From positions 9,150,001-9,214,000 of the forward strand of contig NZ_CP114040.1 of assembly GCF_026965555.1 (NCBI RefSeq): 64,000 nucleotides of DNA. Direction: 5' to 3'. Under the pieces are notes generated by a model, which worked only from the letters and a program-made list of their open reading frames with translations, ran no database searches and was not told where the DNA came from. The first letter of the stretch is position 1; every line of letters starts with the position of its first letter. Shown here one piece after another: positions 13,930-22,510 of the stretch. Source of the stretch: Nannocystis punicea. Its GTDB lineage: Bacteria > Myxococcota_A > Polyangia > Nannocystales > Nannocystaceae. The position numbers and the translations under genes were made by a program.

Positions 13930-15660
13930 ATGAGACGAGCTCTCCTTGGGCTGAGTATCTTGACCAGCGCGACAGCTTGCCCTGGCGACCCGACGGCCGG
14001 CACCGAGACCGCGTCGACGGACTCGACCTCGGCGCAGTCATCGACGACCGACGACGCTGCCTCGACCACCGGCGACGAGCCGACGACGACCGGCGAGACG
14101 TCCGGCGATCATGCGCCCGGCGGGGCCCGGATCGTGTATGGCGCGCGGGCGGGCGACGGCCCCGGCGAGCTGTTCTTCGTCGATTGCACGGGCGCGACGC
14201 CCGGCCCGCCGATCCCGATCCACACGCCCCTGACCGGGGGCTGGTCGGTCTCGGGCTTCGCCTCGTTCTCGCCCTCGTCGCGCTGGATGCACTACGTCGT
14301 GCGGCACCCGGAGCTCGGCGCGGAGACCTGGATCGCCGACATGTCCGGGCCGCTCCCCGCCGCTCCGGTGCGGATCGAGCTCCCGACGGACCTCGCGCAC
14401 GGAGTGGCGGGCTTCACCCACGACGAGAGCCGGCTCGCGCTTGCTGCAAATCAGGGCACCGGCGGATCTCAGATCTACCTCTGCACTCTCGGGCCCGACG
14501 GGAGCTGCGTACCCGAGGTCTGGGGGGTGCCGCTCGCTCCGGGCGGAGGCCACTCCGGCCAGTCGATCTCCTTTTCGCCCGACGACACCCGCCTCGCCTA
14601 TGCCGGCGATCCGGACGGCGACGGTATCGAACAGGTGTTTCTCGGCGGGACCGCCCCAGGCGACGCGGGCGAGGCGGCCTCGCTGTCGGGAGAGCTCCCG
14701 CCGGACGAGTCCGCCATCACCGAGATTTGGTTCAGCGCCGACGGCGGCACGCTCTACTACTCGTTCGGCTCGCTGCTGAACGGCTTCGCCGGGATCCACG
14801 CGGTCGACGTCTCCGTCGATCCGCCGGCGAGCCCCACGAACATCACGCCGCCGAAGAGCGCCGAGAAGCGGTTGATCCGCCTCCGCGACGATACGAGCGC
14901 GGTGCTGCAGTGGGACGGCGCTGCGGGCCGCGGCGACCTCTCGTTCTACGACCTCGACGGGACCGAGGCGGGCGAGGTCGTGTCTCTCCACGACGCCCCC
15001 GGCCGCGTGTCCGGCAAGTATTTCGGCTTTTCCCCCGACGGCCGCTTCGCCTTCTACCTCGCCGACACGGAGGATGCTCCGGACGAGTGGGACCTGTACG
15101 CCGTCGATACGAGCGGCCCGCTCCCGTCGTCGCCGACGAAGCTCAACGCCCCGCTCGCCGCGGGGGGAGCCGTCACCCACGTCAGCTTCAGCGCCGATTC
15201 GACGCGTCTCCTGTACTTTGCGCGCCCGGCGAGCGGGCTCGGCGTCGATCTCTGGACGGTGCGCCTCGATCCGCTCACTGCGCCCGTGATGCTGAACTCA
15301 CCGCTGCCCGCCATGGGCACGCTCGAGTTCTTGACGGCCAGCGACGACGGCTCACGGGTCCTGGTCGTCGGGACCCAGGCGTCCTTCGAGACGGCGGAGC
15401 TCTTCCTCGTCGAGACCGCCGCGCCGGGAGTCTCGTCGAAGCTCAGCGCACCGCTGGGTCCGGGTCAGAACGTGGCGCACCTGCCCTTCTTCAGCGCGGA
15501 CTCCCAGCGCGTCTTTTACAAGGTGGAAGACATCGTCGACGGGGAGCCCGTCTACAGCCTGCATCAGGTCGACATCCCCACGCCCGGCGCCGCGGTCCAG
15601 GTGTCGGCCGAGGATCACGCGATCGTGGAAGTGAAGGTCCTGCCGCCGGCCGGCTCGTGA
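13930..15660 (+). CDS. TolB/WD40-like beta-propeller lipoprotein
   Basis: 576 residues from ATG 13930, with GAGGTG upstream. The signal ends ILTSATAC (lipobox). A Thr/Ser/Asp linker of ~40 residues follows, then seven or so blades with repeating FSPDDTRLAY, FSADGGTLYYSF, FSPDGRFAFYLAD and FSADSTRLLYFAR motifs typical of PD40/TolB propellers. Such proteins bind partners or ligands at the cell surface; no catalytic residues can be proposed. It stands alone, following the ECF-linked lipoprotein in the same direction. Confidence 0.85.
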   Translation: MRRALLGLSILTSATACPGDPTAGTETASTDSTSAQSSTTDDAASTTGDEPTTTGETSGDHAPGGARIVYGARAGDGPGELFFVDCTGATPGPPIPIHTPLTGGWSVSGFASFSPSSRWMHYVVRHPELGAETWIADMSGPLPAAPVRIELPTDLAHGVAGFTHDESRLALAANQGTGGSQIYLCTLGPDGSCVPEVWGVPLAPGGGHSGQSISFSPDDTRLAYAGDPDGDGIEQVFLGGTAPGDAGEAASLSGELPPDESAITEIWFSADGGTLYYSFGSLLNGFAGIHAVDVSVDPPASPTNITPPKSAEKRLIRLRDDTSAVLQWDGAAGRGDLSFYDLDGTEAGEVVSLHDAPGRVSGKYFGFSPDGRFAFYLADTEDAPDEWDLYAVDTSGPLPSSPTKLNAPLAAGGAVTHVSFSADSTRLLYFARPASGLGVDLWTVRLDPLTAPVMLNSPLPAMGTLEFLTASDDGSRVLVVGTQASFETAELFLVETAAPGVSSKLSAPLGPGQNVAHLPFFSADSQRVFYKVEDIVDGEPVYSLHQVDIPTPGAAVQVSAEDHAIVEVKVLPPAGS

Positions 15661-15756
15661 CGGCCCAGACCCCCGCTGTCGGCTCCTCGCCGCCCATCCC
15701 GAACCTGGCGAGCGGGGACGGTCGCGCTGCGCTGTCGCGGCGGGTAGCATCGGCCC

Positions 15757-16107
15757 ATGATCAGCGCCGCCCGCTTCCGCGAGATCGCGCTCTCCTTCGA
15801 GGGCGCGAGCGAAGTGCCGCACATGGATCGCGCCGCCTTCCGCACCAAGCGGCGCATCTTCGCCACCCTGCCGCCCGACGCCGCGACCGCCAACCTCCTG
15901 CTCGACCGCGATCTGCAGGAGGCCCTGTGCGAGGCGAAGCCGGAGGCGTTCGCGCCGGTGCCCGGCGGCTGGGGGCGGATGGGCTACACGACGGTGAACC
16001 TGCGCGTCGTGTCGGAGCCCGATCTGATCGGCGTCCTGACCGAAGCGCACGAGCGTGCGAGCGTGCCGAAGAAGAAGCCGGCGGCCAAGCGCGCGCGCCA
16101 GCGTTGA
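15757..16107 (+). CDS. MmcQ/YjbR-family protein
   Basis: 116 residues, the usual length. Family features are the start ISAARFREIALSFEGASEVP, then HMDRAAFRTKRRIFATLPPD, and GWGRMGYTTVNLRVVSEPDL. The CyaY-like fold is described as DNA-binding, but the cellular role is unsettled. The C-terminal tail is Lys/Arg-rich (KKKPAAKRARQR), consistent with nucleic acid contact. Confidence 0.85.
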   Translation: MISAARFREIALSFEGASEVPHMDRAAFRTKRRIFATLPPDAATANLLLDRDLQEALCEAKPEAFAPVPGGWGRMGYTTVNLRVVSEPDLIGVLTEAHERASVPKKKPAAKRARQR

Positions 16108-16380
16108 TGCCAGACGGAGCCGCCACGCCGCTCCCGGAGGTGGCGCGGGAGATACGGCCTGATGGGTGCCCGGTTGGTGCCCACGAGCAGGCCCCCGTCG
16201 CGCTGCAGGAAGTCCTCGAGACAGACCGTTCCCGTGGTCTCGGTGAGCCGTGTCGCGACCTCGACGTCATGACGATGATGTTCGACGCGCCGGTCTACAC
16301 ACTTACGCCAGCAACGAGCGCACGTTGCTTCAACGCGACCGACCGCTGCCCGCGCTAGATTCGGCGCAAGGAGAACTCGC

Positions 16381-16824
16381 ATGTCCGTCGCAAGGCCCGC
16401 CGAACAGAACACCGTGCCGTCGCTGTCCCTGCCCGATCTCTTCGCGCGCTATCATGTCGGCTGGGAGACCCGCGATCCGGCGCTGATCGCGTCGCTGCAT
16501 TCGGAGGACAGCGTGGTTCATCTCCATGACGGGTCGGAGCCCGTGCACGGGCGCGACGCGCTGCGGCGGCACTGCGCCGAGCTGTTCGCGCGCCTCGACT
16601 GGAGCTTCGAAATGGGGCGCCGGCTTCATGGCGCGGACCACTGGGTGTTCGAATGGACGATGGTGCTGGCGCTCCGCGAGCCCGGCGGCGGTCCCTTCAC
16701 CGCGCGCGTCGAGATGCTCGACGTGGTGACGATCAATCGCGCGGGCGAGGTCGCGCGCAAGGACGTCTATATGAACGGCGCCCAGGCGCAGGCTGCGTTC
16801 GCACGCGCAGGGATCGCACGATAG
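16381..16824 (+). CDS. SnoaL-like (NTF2 fold) protein
   Basis: 147 residues with a good ribosome binding site (AAGGAG 8 bases before ATG). The NTF2-like signature is LFARYHVGWETRDPALIASL followed by HLHDGSEPVHGRDALRRH. Such proteins are small isomerases, cyclases or binding proteins. It is 70 bases before an AraC regulator on the same strand, so the two may be one unit. Both read more like alphaproteobacterial proteins than their neighbours, so transfer is possible but unproven. Confidence 0.8.
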   Translation: MSVARPAEQNTVPSLSLPDLFARYHVGWETRDPALIASLHSEDSVVHLHDGSEPVHGRDALRRHCAELFARLDWSFEMGRRLHGADHWVFEWTMVLALREPGGGPFTARVEMLDVVTINRAGEVARKDVYMNGAQAQAAFARAGIAR

Positions 16825-16894
16825 CTCGTATCGCCGCCCGGCCGCGCCCCTGCCCAACTTGTTTCCTCCCGATACCACGCCGATAATCGCGGCG

Positions 16895-17722
16895 ATGCCG
16901 GACCCGAGTTCGCCTTTCAGCAGTCCAACCTTCCCGGTGGGGGTCCGGCGGCTCGCGGCGCATCCCAACGCGTCGCTGGCGGTGCTCGTCGGGCGGACGG
17001 GTCCGGTGACGGTGGCGGATGAAGGCGGGCGCGTGACCGGGGATGTGCTGATCGTGCGACCGGGCATCACGCATTGCGTCTCCTTCGCCGAGCGCGGCGC
17101 GGACGTGCTCTATCTCAACGGCCTCGCCTTTCCCTTCACGGCGCCGCTGGCGGTCGCGGCCACGGGCGCGCTCGCCCAGCTGGCGGCGCACGCGATCGGC
17201 GGCGGGGTCGATGCGATCGCCGAGCTGCGCGCGCGGCTGGGCTCGGCCACCGCGCCGCTGCCCACGAAGTTGGCCGCGATCGTGCGGGCGATGGAGGCCG
17301 ACCCGATGACGCGGATGCCTCAGGCCGAGCTGGCGCGGCGGCTCGGGATGGAGCGAACACAGGCCTTGCGCCGCTTCAAGGCCGCGACAGGGCTGACCTT
17401 CCGCGCGTTCAAACGGTGGTCGGGGCTGCAGCACGCCGCGCGGCAGATCGAGGCGGGGGTGCTGGTGCGCACCGCCGCGATGGACGCGGGCTTCGCCGAT
17501 ACAGCCCACCTCTCGCGCAGCTTTCGCGCCCTGTTCGGACTCTCGCCGAGCGCTGCGATCGCGGGGCTCGACCAGAGCGGTCCCCCGCTCTCCCCTGCCC
17601 TCGATCAGCCCTGCGGCAGCCTGCCCGGGCGTCGCGGATCTCTCGATCCCATGGTCGCGACCTCCTCCGAGCGCGCGAACACTCGCGGCTCCGCAGCGCA
17701 TCGACGTCCAGGCACACATTGA
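16895..17722 (+). CDS. AraC-family transcriptional regulator
   Basis: About 275 residues from ATG 16895; a TTG at 16859 is an alternative start. The N-terminal half is cupin-like (GDVLIVRPGITHCVSF). The C-terminal half has two helix-turn-helix units: MPQAELARRLGMERTQALRR and DAGFADTAHLSRSFRALFGL, the second matching the AraC signature. The last ~50 residues past the domain are Pro/Ser/Arg-rich and look unstructured. Confidence 0.85.
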   Translation: MPDPSSPFSSPTFPVGVRRLAAHPNASLAVLVGRTGPVTVADEGGRVTGDVLIVRPGITHCVSFAERGADVLYLNGLAFPFTAPLAVAATGALAQLAAHAIGGGVDAIAELRARLGSATAPLPTKLAAIVRAMEADPMTRMPQAELARRLGMERTQALRRFKAATGLTFRAFKRWSGLQHAARQIEAGVLVRTAAMDAGFADTAHLSRSFRALFGLSPSAAIAGLDQSGPPLSPALDQPCGSLPGRRGSLDPMVATSSERANTRGSAAHRRPGTH

Positions 17723-17880
17723 CGCGATGCTCGAGAGGCAGCCCGTCCTACGATTGCGCACGGCGACGATCGTCGGAGGTCAGCGCAGGGCGCGACACCA
17801 TGCAAGGACATCCTCGCCGCGGCGATCGCAGGGAGCTCGCCGCGGCGGAGAACTCGTGGCCGCGTCGCCTGCGATACCGC

Positions 17881-19356
17881 TCACGCGGCTGGCCCGCACC
17901 AGCGCGCCAGGGCGGCGCGCAGGGACGGCGCGTCGTCGCCGGTCCAGGCGACGTGACCATCCGGGCGGATGAGGAGCCGCGTGACGCCCTCGACCTCTTC
18001 CTGGTCGGTGGCAAAGCTCGCGGGGACGAGCTCGACCCGATCGCGCCACGGCGCCCAGGCGTCGTGCAGCTCGCGATCCGCGAGGCGATCGATCAGGACG
18101 AAGCGACCCGCGTGCAATGATTCGTAGAGGCGCTGCGGGCCGCGCTCGGTGTTCAGGTCGAGATCCGGCACGCGTCGGCCGACCAGCGGGTGGGCCGCGT
18201 CGGCAGCGGGATAAGCGACATCGATCGCGCTGATCAGACCCGCGAGCTTGCGCTGGACCGGCGCGACGGCGAGGAGTTCGTCGAAGAGCTCGCGCAGGGC
18301 CAGGCCCTCGGGCGAGACGTCCATGAGCTTGCCCTGCGCGGTGGTATTTCGGGCCAGCGCCTCGCCGATCGGGCGGCGCTCGTCGTGGTAGCTGTCGAGC
18401 AGCCAGCGCGGCGCCCAGCCGCGGACGGCGGCCGCGAGCTTCCAGCCGAGGTTGCTCGCGTCCTGCAGGCCGACGTTGAGCCCCTGGCCGCCCGCGGGGA
18501 AGTGCATGTGCGCAGCGTCGCCGGCGAGGAACACCCGGCCGACGCGATAGCGCTCCGCGAGCCGGGTCGCGTCGCCGAAGCGCGACAGCCAGCGCGGGCT
18601 GTGCATCCCGAGGTCGGCGCCGAGGATCCGCCTCGTCGCGCTCCGCAGCTCGTCGAGCGTGACCGGCTCTGCGAGCGGGACCTGCGTCCGCGTCGGATCG
18701 ACGACGACGATCCGGTGCCCGCCGTCACCGAGGGGGACGAGCAGCAGGAGGCCCTGAGCGTTCGTCCGCGAGACCGGGCCCGGCGGCGGGTCGGCCAGGG
18801 TGACGTCGCCGAGGATCGCGGTGCGGGTGGTCGCGCTGCCGGGGAAGTCGACGCCGATCGCCCGACGCACCGCGCTGCCGGCCCCGTCGCAGCCGACGAC
18901 GTGGCGCGCTCGCACCTCGAGCTCGCCGCCAGGCGCCTGGACGCGCACGACGACCGCGTCGTCGGTCTGGGTGAGGCCGACGAACGCGTGCTCGCGGGCG
19001 AGCTCGACGCCGAGCTCGCGCGCCCGCGCCTCGAGCAGCTCCTCGGTGTGCACCTGCGGCAGAAAGAGCGTGTAGGGGTGCCGGGTCGGCAGGCGCGAGA
19101 AGTCGAGCCGCGTGTCGAGCCCGGCGAAGTGGGCGCTGGGGATCGGCACACCGCGGCGCACGAAGCGGTCGACGATGCCCCGCTGATCGAGGAGCTCGAG
19201 GCTCCGCGGGTGAAGGGTGAGCGCGCGCGACTGCTCCGTCCGCCGCGCCCGCTGCTCGAATACACGCACCCGCACGCCCGCGAGCGCCAGCTCCGCCGCC
19301 AGCATCAGGCCCACCGGGCCCGCGCCGACCACCACGACCTCGATCTCCATCCTCAT
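17881..19356 (-). CDS. Class A FAD monooxygenase, rifampicin monooxygenase/Tet(X)-like
   Basis: 491 residues from ATG 19356, placed five bases after GAGGAGGT. FAD motifs: VVVVGAGPVGLMLAAELALA near the N-terminus, VVGCDGAGSAVRR around 160, and VFLAGDAAHMHFPAGGQGLN around 285-305. The C-terminal ~110 residues (HPLVGRRVPDLDL, GRFVLIDRLADREL) match the thioredoxin-like tail of PHBH-type hydroxylases such as rifampicin monooxygenase. It is divergent from a TetR repressor with a shared operator, the arrangement of inducible drug-modifying or aromatic-hydroxylating genes. The substrate is unknown. Confidence 0.88.
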   Translation of the reverse strand: MRMEIEVVVVGAGPVGLMLAAELALAGVRVRVFEQRARRTEQSRALTLHPRSLELLDQRGIVDRFVRRGVPIPSAHFAGLDTRLDFSRLPTRHPYTLFLPQVHTEELLEARARELGVELAREHAFVGLTQTDDAVVVRVQAPGGELEVRARHVVGCDGAGSAVRRAIGVDFPGSATTRTAILGDVTLADPPPGPVSRTNAQGLLLLVPLGDGGHRIVVVDPTRTQVPLAEPVTLDELRSATRRILGADLGMHSPRWLSRFGDATRLAERYRVGRVFLAGDAAHMHFPAGGQGLNVGLQDASNLGWKLAAAVRGWAPRWLLDSYHDERRPIGEALARNTTAQGKLMDVSPEGLALRELFDELLAVAPVQRKLAGLISAIDVAYPAADAAHPLVGRRVPDLDLNTERGPQRLYESLHAGRFVLIDRLADRELHDAWAPWRDRVELVPASFATDQEEVEGVTRLLIRPDGHVAWTGDDAPSLRAALARWCGPAA

Positions 19357-19389
19357 GAGGACCTCCTCGTCGAGCAAAAACTCGAACGA

Positions 19390-19407
19390 TGTTAGAGTTC
19401 TCTAACA
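19390..19407. promoter_or_regulatory. Palindromic TetR operator between divergent genes
   Basis: TGTTAGAG-TT-CTCTAACA, perfect 8-base arms around TT, with another half site TGTTAGA at 19409. It lies 33 bases before the monooxygenase ATG and 19 before the TetR ATG, so one dimer could repress both. A TTGACT box is present on the minus strand at 19418-19423. Confidence 0.75.
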
Positions 19408-19426
19408 GTGTTAGAAAGTCAAGCGC

Positions 19427-20107
19427 ATGCTGCGACGCGAGCAGGTGGTGGAGGCGGCCCTGGGGCTGCTGGACGAGGTCGGGCTCGACGGCCTGACGAT
19501 GCGGCGGCTGGCCGAGAAGCTGAACGTGAAGGCGGCGACGCTCTACTGGCACGTCAAGAACAAGCAGGAGCTGCTCGAGGCGATGGCGGAGGCGATGCTC
19601 GCCGATTGCGGCGCGAGCCCGCCCGAAGCCGCTCCGGGGCTCGAGCAGGCGATCGAGCTGGCGGGCAAGCTGCGGGCGGCGCTGCTGACCCGACGCGACG
19701 GGGCGCGGGTGTTCGGAGGGACCTATGTCGCGCAGCCGAACACGCTGCGGGTCTCCGAGCGGTTGCTCGCGGCGCTGCGCGAGGCGGGGCTGCCCCTGCG
19801 GGCGGTCGCCTGGGGCGCCTGGACGATCTCGTATTACGTGATCGGCTTCACCCTCGAGGAGCAGGCCCTGAGTACGTCGGGCGCCGGGCCGCAGCGGTTA
19901 CAGGCAGCGCTCGACCCGATGCGCTTCCCGCAGCTCGCGGCCGCGTTCTCGCACCTGATCGACGGCGACCTCGAGGCGCGCTTCGACTACGGTCTGCGGC
20001 TGATCACCGCCGGATTGCGGGCAGAGCTGGCTTCAGGGGCCGAGCCGGTGCGTCCGGTGGATCCGCACGTGGCCGCCCGCCGGGAGCGACGCCGACCCGC
20101 GCGTTAG
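19427..20107 (+). CDS. TetR-family repressor with TetR-type C-terminal domain
   Basis: 226 residues. The N-terminal DNA-binding domain is VVEAALGLLDEVGLDGLTMR, RLAEKLNVKAATLYWHVKNK, the form found in true tetracycline repressors (LYWHVKNK). The C-terminal half reads as the TetR_C ligand-binding domain. Together with the divergent flavoprotein monooxygenase and the shared operator, it likely senses a multi-ring compound that the enzyme modifies. Confidence 0.88.
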   Translation: MLRREQVVEAALGLLDEVGLDGLTMRRLAEKLNVKAATLYWHVKNKQELLEAMAEAMLADCGASPPEAAPGLEQAIELAGKLRAALLTRRDGARVFGGTYVAQPNTLRVSERLLAALREAGLPLRAVAWGAWTISYYVIGFTLEEQALSTSGAGPQRLQAALDPMRFPQLAAAFSHLIDGDLEARFDYGLRLITAGLRAELASGAEPVRPVDPHVAARRERRRPAR

Positions 20108-20216
20108 GAGCCGGTGGCCAGGGCGACGAGGGTGCCGTCGACTCGACGGCCGGTCGTTCCATGTGCATCGAGACGATACGCGCCCCGGACGAGGGGGTCG
20201 GTGAGCGCCACTAAGA

Positions 20217-20861
20217 TCAGCCCGCGGTGCGCCGGAACACCCGGTGCCCGCGCGCCGCGAGGCGCTCCTCGCTCTGATGCCCGCCCGTCAGCAGGATGAC
20301 GTCGATGCCGAGCGCCGTCGCTACTTCGGCGTCGTGATCCGTATCGCCGAACATCACCACCTCGGCCGGAGCGCACTGCATCTGCGCCAGCAGCTGCCGT
20401 CCGCGCTCCACCTTGCTGCGCGCCCGCCGATCGCCGAGCCCGCACACGTGCGTGAACAGTGACGTGAGACCGTGATGCTCGAGGTGCACCTGCAAGTCCG
20501 GCTCGTGCGTCGCCGACAGCACCGAGCAGCGGATGCCGCTCGCCACCAGCCCCGCGAGCATCTCGCGCGTGCCTGCGAACAATTTGGAGTGCTGCACGCG
20601 CGCCTGATACGTCGTCATGAAGTGGTGGCTCATCTCCTCGAACGAGGTGCGCTCCAGGTCGACGCCGACGCTCTTGTAGTAGTCGACCACCGGAAAGCGA
20701 AACTGCGCCAGATACGTGTCACGCGTGACGCGCGGGTAGCCGAAGCGCTCCAGGACGTCCGCCCCGATCTCGACGCACAGATCGAGGTCGTCCAGCAGCG
20801 TCCCGTTCCAGTCCCAAATGACGTGACTCTTGTCCTCGAGCAAGGCTGGCAGGCGGTGCAT
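20217..20861 (-). CDS. HAD-superfamily phosphatase (phosphoglycolate phosphatase-like)
   Basis: 214 residues. HAD motif I is VIWDWNGTLLDD (residues 14-25, nucleophile Asp17), motif II includes SVLSATHE, motif III Lys is in RARSKVERG, and motif IV is MFGDTDHDAEVA. The helical cap between motifs I and II fits the Gph/PGMB type. A good ribosome binding site (GAGGAAG) precedes the ATG. The substrate is unknown. Confidence 0.88.
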   Translation of the reverse strand: MHRLPALLEDKSHVIWDWNGTLLDDLDLCVEIGADVLERFGYPRVTRDTYLAQFRFPVVDYYKSVGVDLERTSFEEMSHHFMTTYQARVQHSKLFAGTREMLAGLVASGIRCSVLSATHEPDLQVHLEHHGLTSLFTHVCGLGDRRARSKVERGRQLLAQMQCAPAEVVMFGDTDHDAEVATALGIDVILLTGGHQSEERLAARGHRVFRRTAG

Positions 20862-21095
20862 CGTTGCTTCCTCGTGACGCCGTCGACGGCCGCCGCCAAG
20901 ATGCCACCGATGCCCGCCGCCGCCAAGTAGATGCGCGACCCGCGAGGCACGCGCCGGAGCTGCGCCGGGGCGACATCGCGGCGACTTGCAGCCTCGCGGC
21001 CATCACGCCACGGAGGTCCGCGAGCGGCGCGAACTTCGCGTCGTCGTTGCCGAGCCGGTCGAGCCTGAACCGCCGACCCCGTCGGATGGACATGG

Positions 21096-21145
21096 TTCAT
21101 GGGACATGGTCTTCAGGACAGGTCTCACAGGACATGTCCCATGAA
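21096..21145. repeat. Long inverted repeat of the TGTCC family around a stop codon
   Basis: TTCATGGGACATG at 21096-21108 is exactly complementary to CATGTCCCATGAA at 21133-21145. Between them lies AGGACAGGTCT. The right arm codes for the last residues (FMGHVL) of the gene ending at 21125, so the stop codon sits inside the loop. The sequence after the stop matches that after the hydrolase gene at 516. It may be a terminator or an inserted palindromic element. Confidence 0.6.
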
Positions 21146-21982
21146 TCGCTCGCAGGCGCCGAACAGTTGGCAGGTCTCCTCGGCGCTCAGGTCCTTGATG
21201 AACTCGCGGGGCTCGCGGAGCTTGCCGCGCTCGTACTGCGCGATGTACTTTTCGACCTGGGCGCGCGTCGAGCCGGTCGAGGCCGCGATGTCGCCGGCGT
21301 CGCGGCCCTGGCGGTGCATCCCGACGACGACGTGCGGGCGGCCCTTCTTGATCCGCCTCGGTTCGGTCAAGAACCGGTACGGGCGCGCGAGGTAGCGGAC
21401 GCGGTTCTCGAGCTCCCCGCGCTTGAGCGTCAACCCGATCCGCGGCGACTCGTAGATCCCGCCGTCGCGGGGCGTCGGCGCGAGCGTGATGAACAGCGGC
21501 GACCGCTCGGCCGGCTCGACGCTGTTCGCGAACGAGTCGACGAGCGCGCGGATCGACGGCTGCTTCGTCGTCGCCAGCAGGTGCTCGACGCTGAGCGACG
21601 GCCCGTCGAACAGCGCCCCGTCGGCGAGCCGCTCGAGGCCGCGGATCAGGATCCCGCCGGACGCGTCCTCGCGCCCGAACGTGATGTCGACCCCCTTGTA
21701 CGTCCCGCCGCGGTACTCCCCGCCGGTGCGATGGAAGTACCACTGCCCGAGCCCGTACTGGATCGGGTCCCCGTGAGCGAACGTGTCGGGGTGCTGCGCC
21801 CCGTTCCAGTAGAGCTCGATCTCCGTGATCCGGTGCGCGACCCCGCCGACGTGCCACTCCGCCCCGCCCAGCACCAGCCCCGCGATCCGCCGAAACGCCG
21901 GCAGGTACGCCTCGTCCCCCGCCTCCCGCGAGGGCACCAGCGCACGCAACGCCTCCGAAAAGCTCGCCGTCCGCGACTCCAT
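21125..21982 (-). CDS. Conserved-looking hypothetical protein
   Basis: 285 residues from ATG 21982 (MESRTASFSEALRALV). A clearly globular N-terminal two-thirds includes GGVAHRITEIELYWNGAQHP, HGDPIQYGLGQWYFHRTGGE, YRGGTYKGVDITFG and ASGGILIRGLERL, recalling the compact beta fold of alkyladenine-type DNA glycosylases; I cannot confirm that. The last ~60 residues (GRDAGDIAASTGSTRAQVEK, YIAQYERGKL) look like a small helix-turn-helix. The end overlaps an inverted repeat. Confidence 0.6.
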   Translation of the reverse strand: MESRTASFSEALRALVPSREAGDEAYLPAFRRIAGLVLGGAEWHVGGVAHRITEIELYWNGAQHPDTFAHGDPIQYGLGQWYFHRTGGEYRGGTYKGVDITFGREDASGGILIRGLERLADGALFDGPSLSVEHLLATTKQPSIRALVDSFANSVEPAERSPLFITLAPTPRDGGIYESPRIGLTLKRGELENRVRYLARPYRFLTEPRRIKKGRPHVVVGMHRQGRDAGDIAASTGSTRAQVEKYIAQYERGKLREPREFIKDLSAEETCQLFGACERFMGHVL

Positions 21983-22510
21983 GTCGCTCCACCATACCAA
22001 GTTCCGCTCCCGGGCGAGATGGGCGACGCCTCGCCGTCCGTCGACCTCGTCCGCGACAGCGAGGCCGGGGCGATGCGGGCGCGGTCGGCCGATCACGGCT
22101 GGTGCCGGGCGCGGCCGGCGACGACCTGAACCACGAACTCTTCCGCCGCTGCGCCTGTGCGCCCGCAACCCCCGCGCTCCCGTGGGGCTCGCCGGCTCCG
22201 GGCGTGCGGGCGCACCCCGGACCAGGCGACTGCGCCGTGCGGTCTCGCCGGTGATCGCGGCCTCGCGTCGTCGCCTTCGATCGCCGCGACCTCGCGCTCG
22301 GCGGCACCAGCGGTGCCCCGCCGGACCGAAGTGATTCCTGGTCGCTCGACTCGTCCTCGGCGTGGAATAGCATGTCTGTCTCTCGGGTCATGTGCACATC
22401 GACGGGCCGATCGAATGTGCACGCCTCCATCGGCGGACCTGCGAGGGGGGGCGGCGTGAGGTGAGGTAGATCGGCGGAAGGTTTCTCGCGTACACGCGTC
22501 CAACTTGAAG

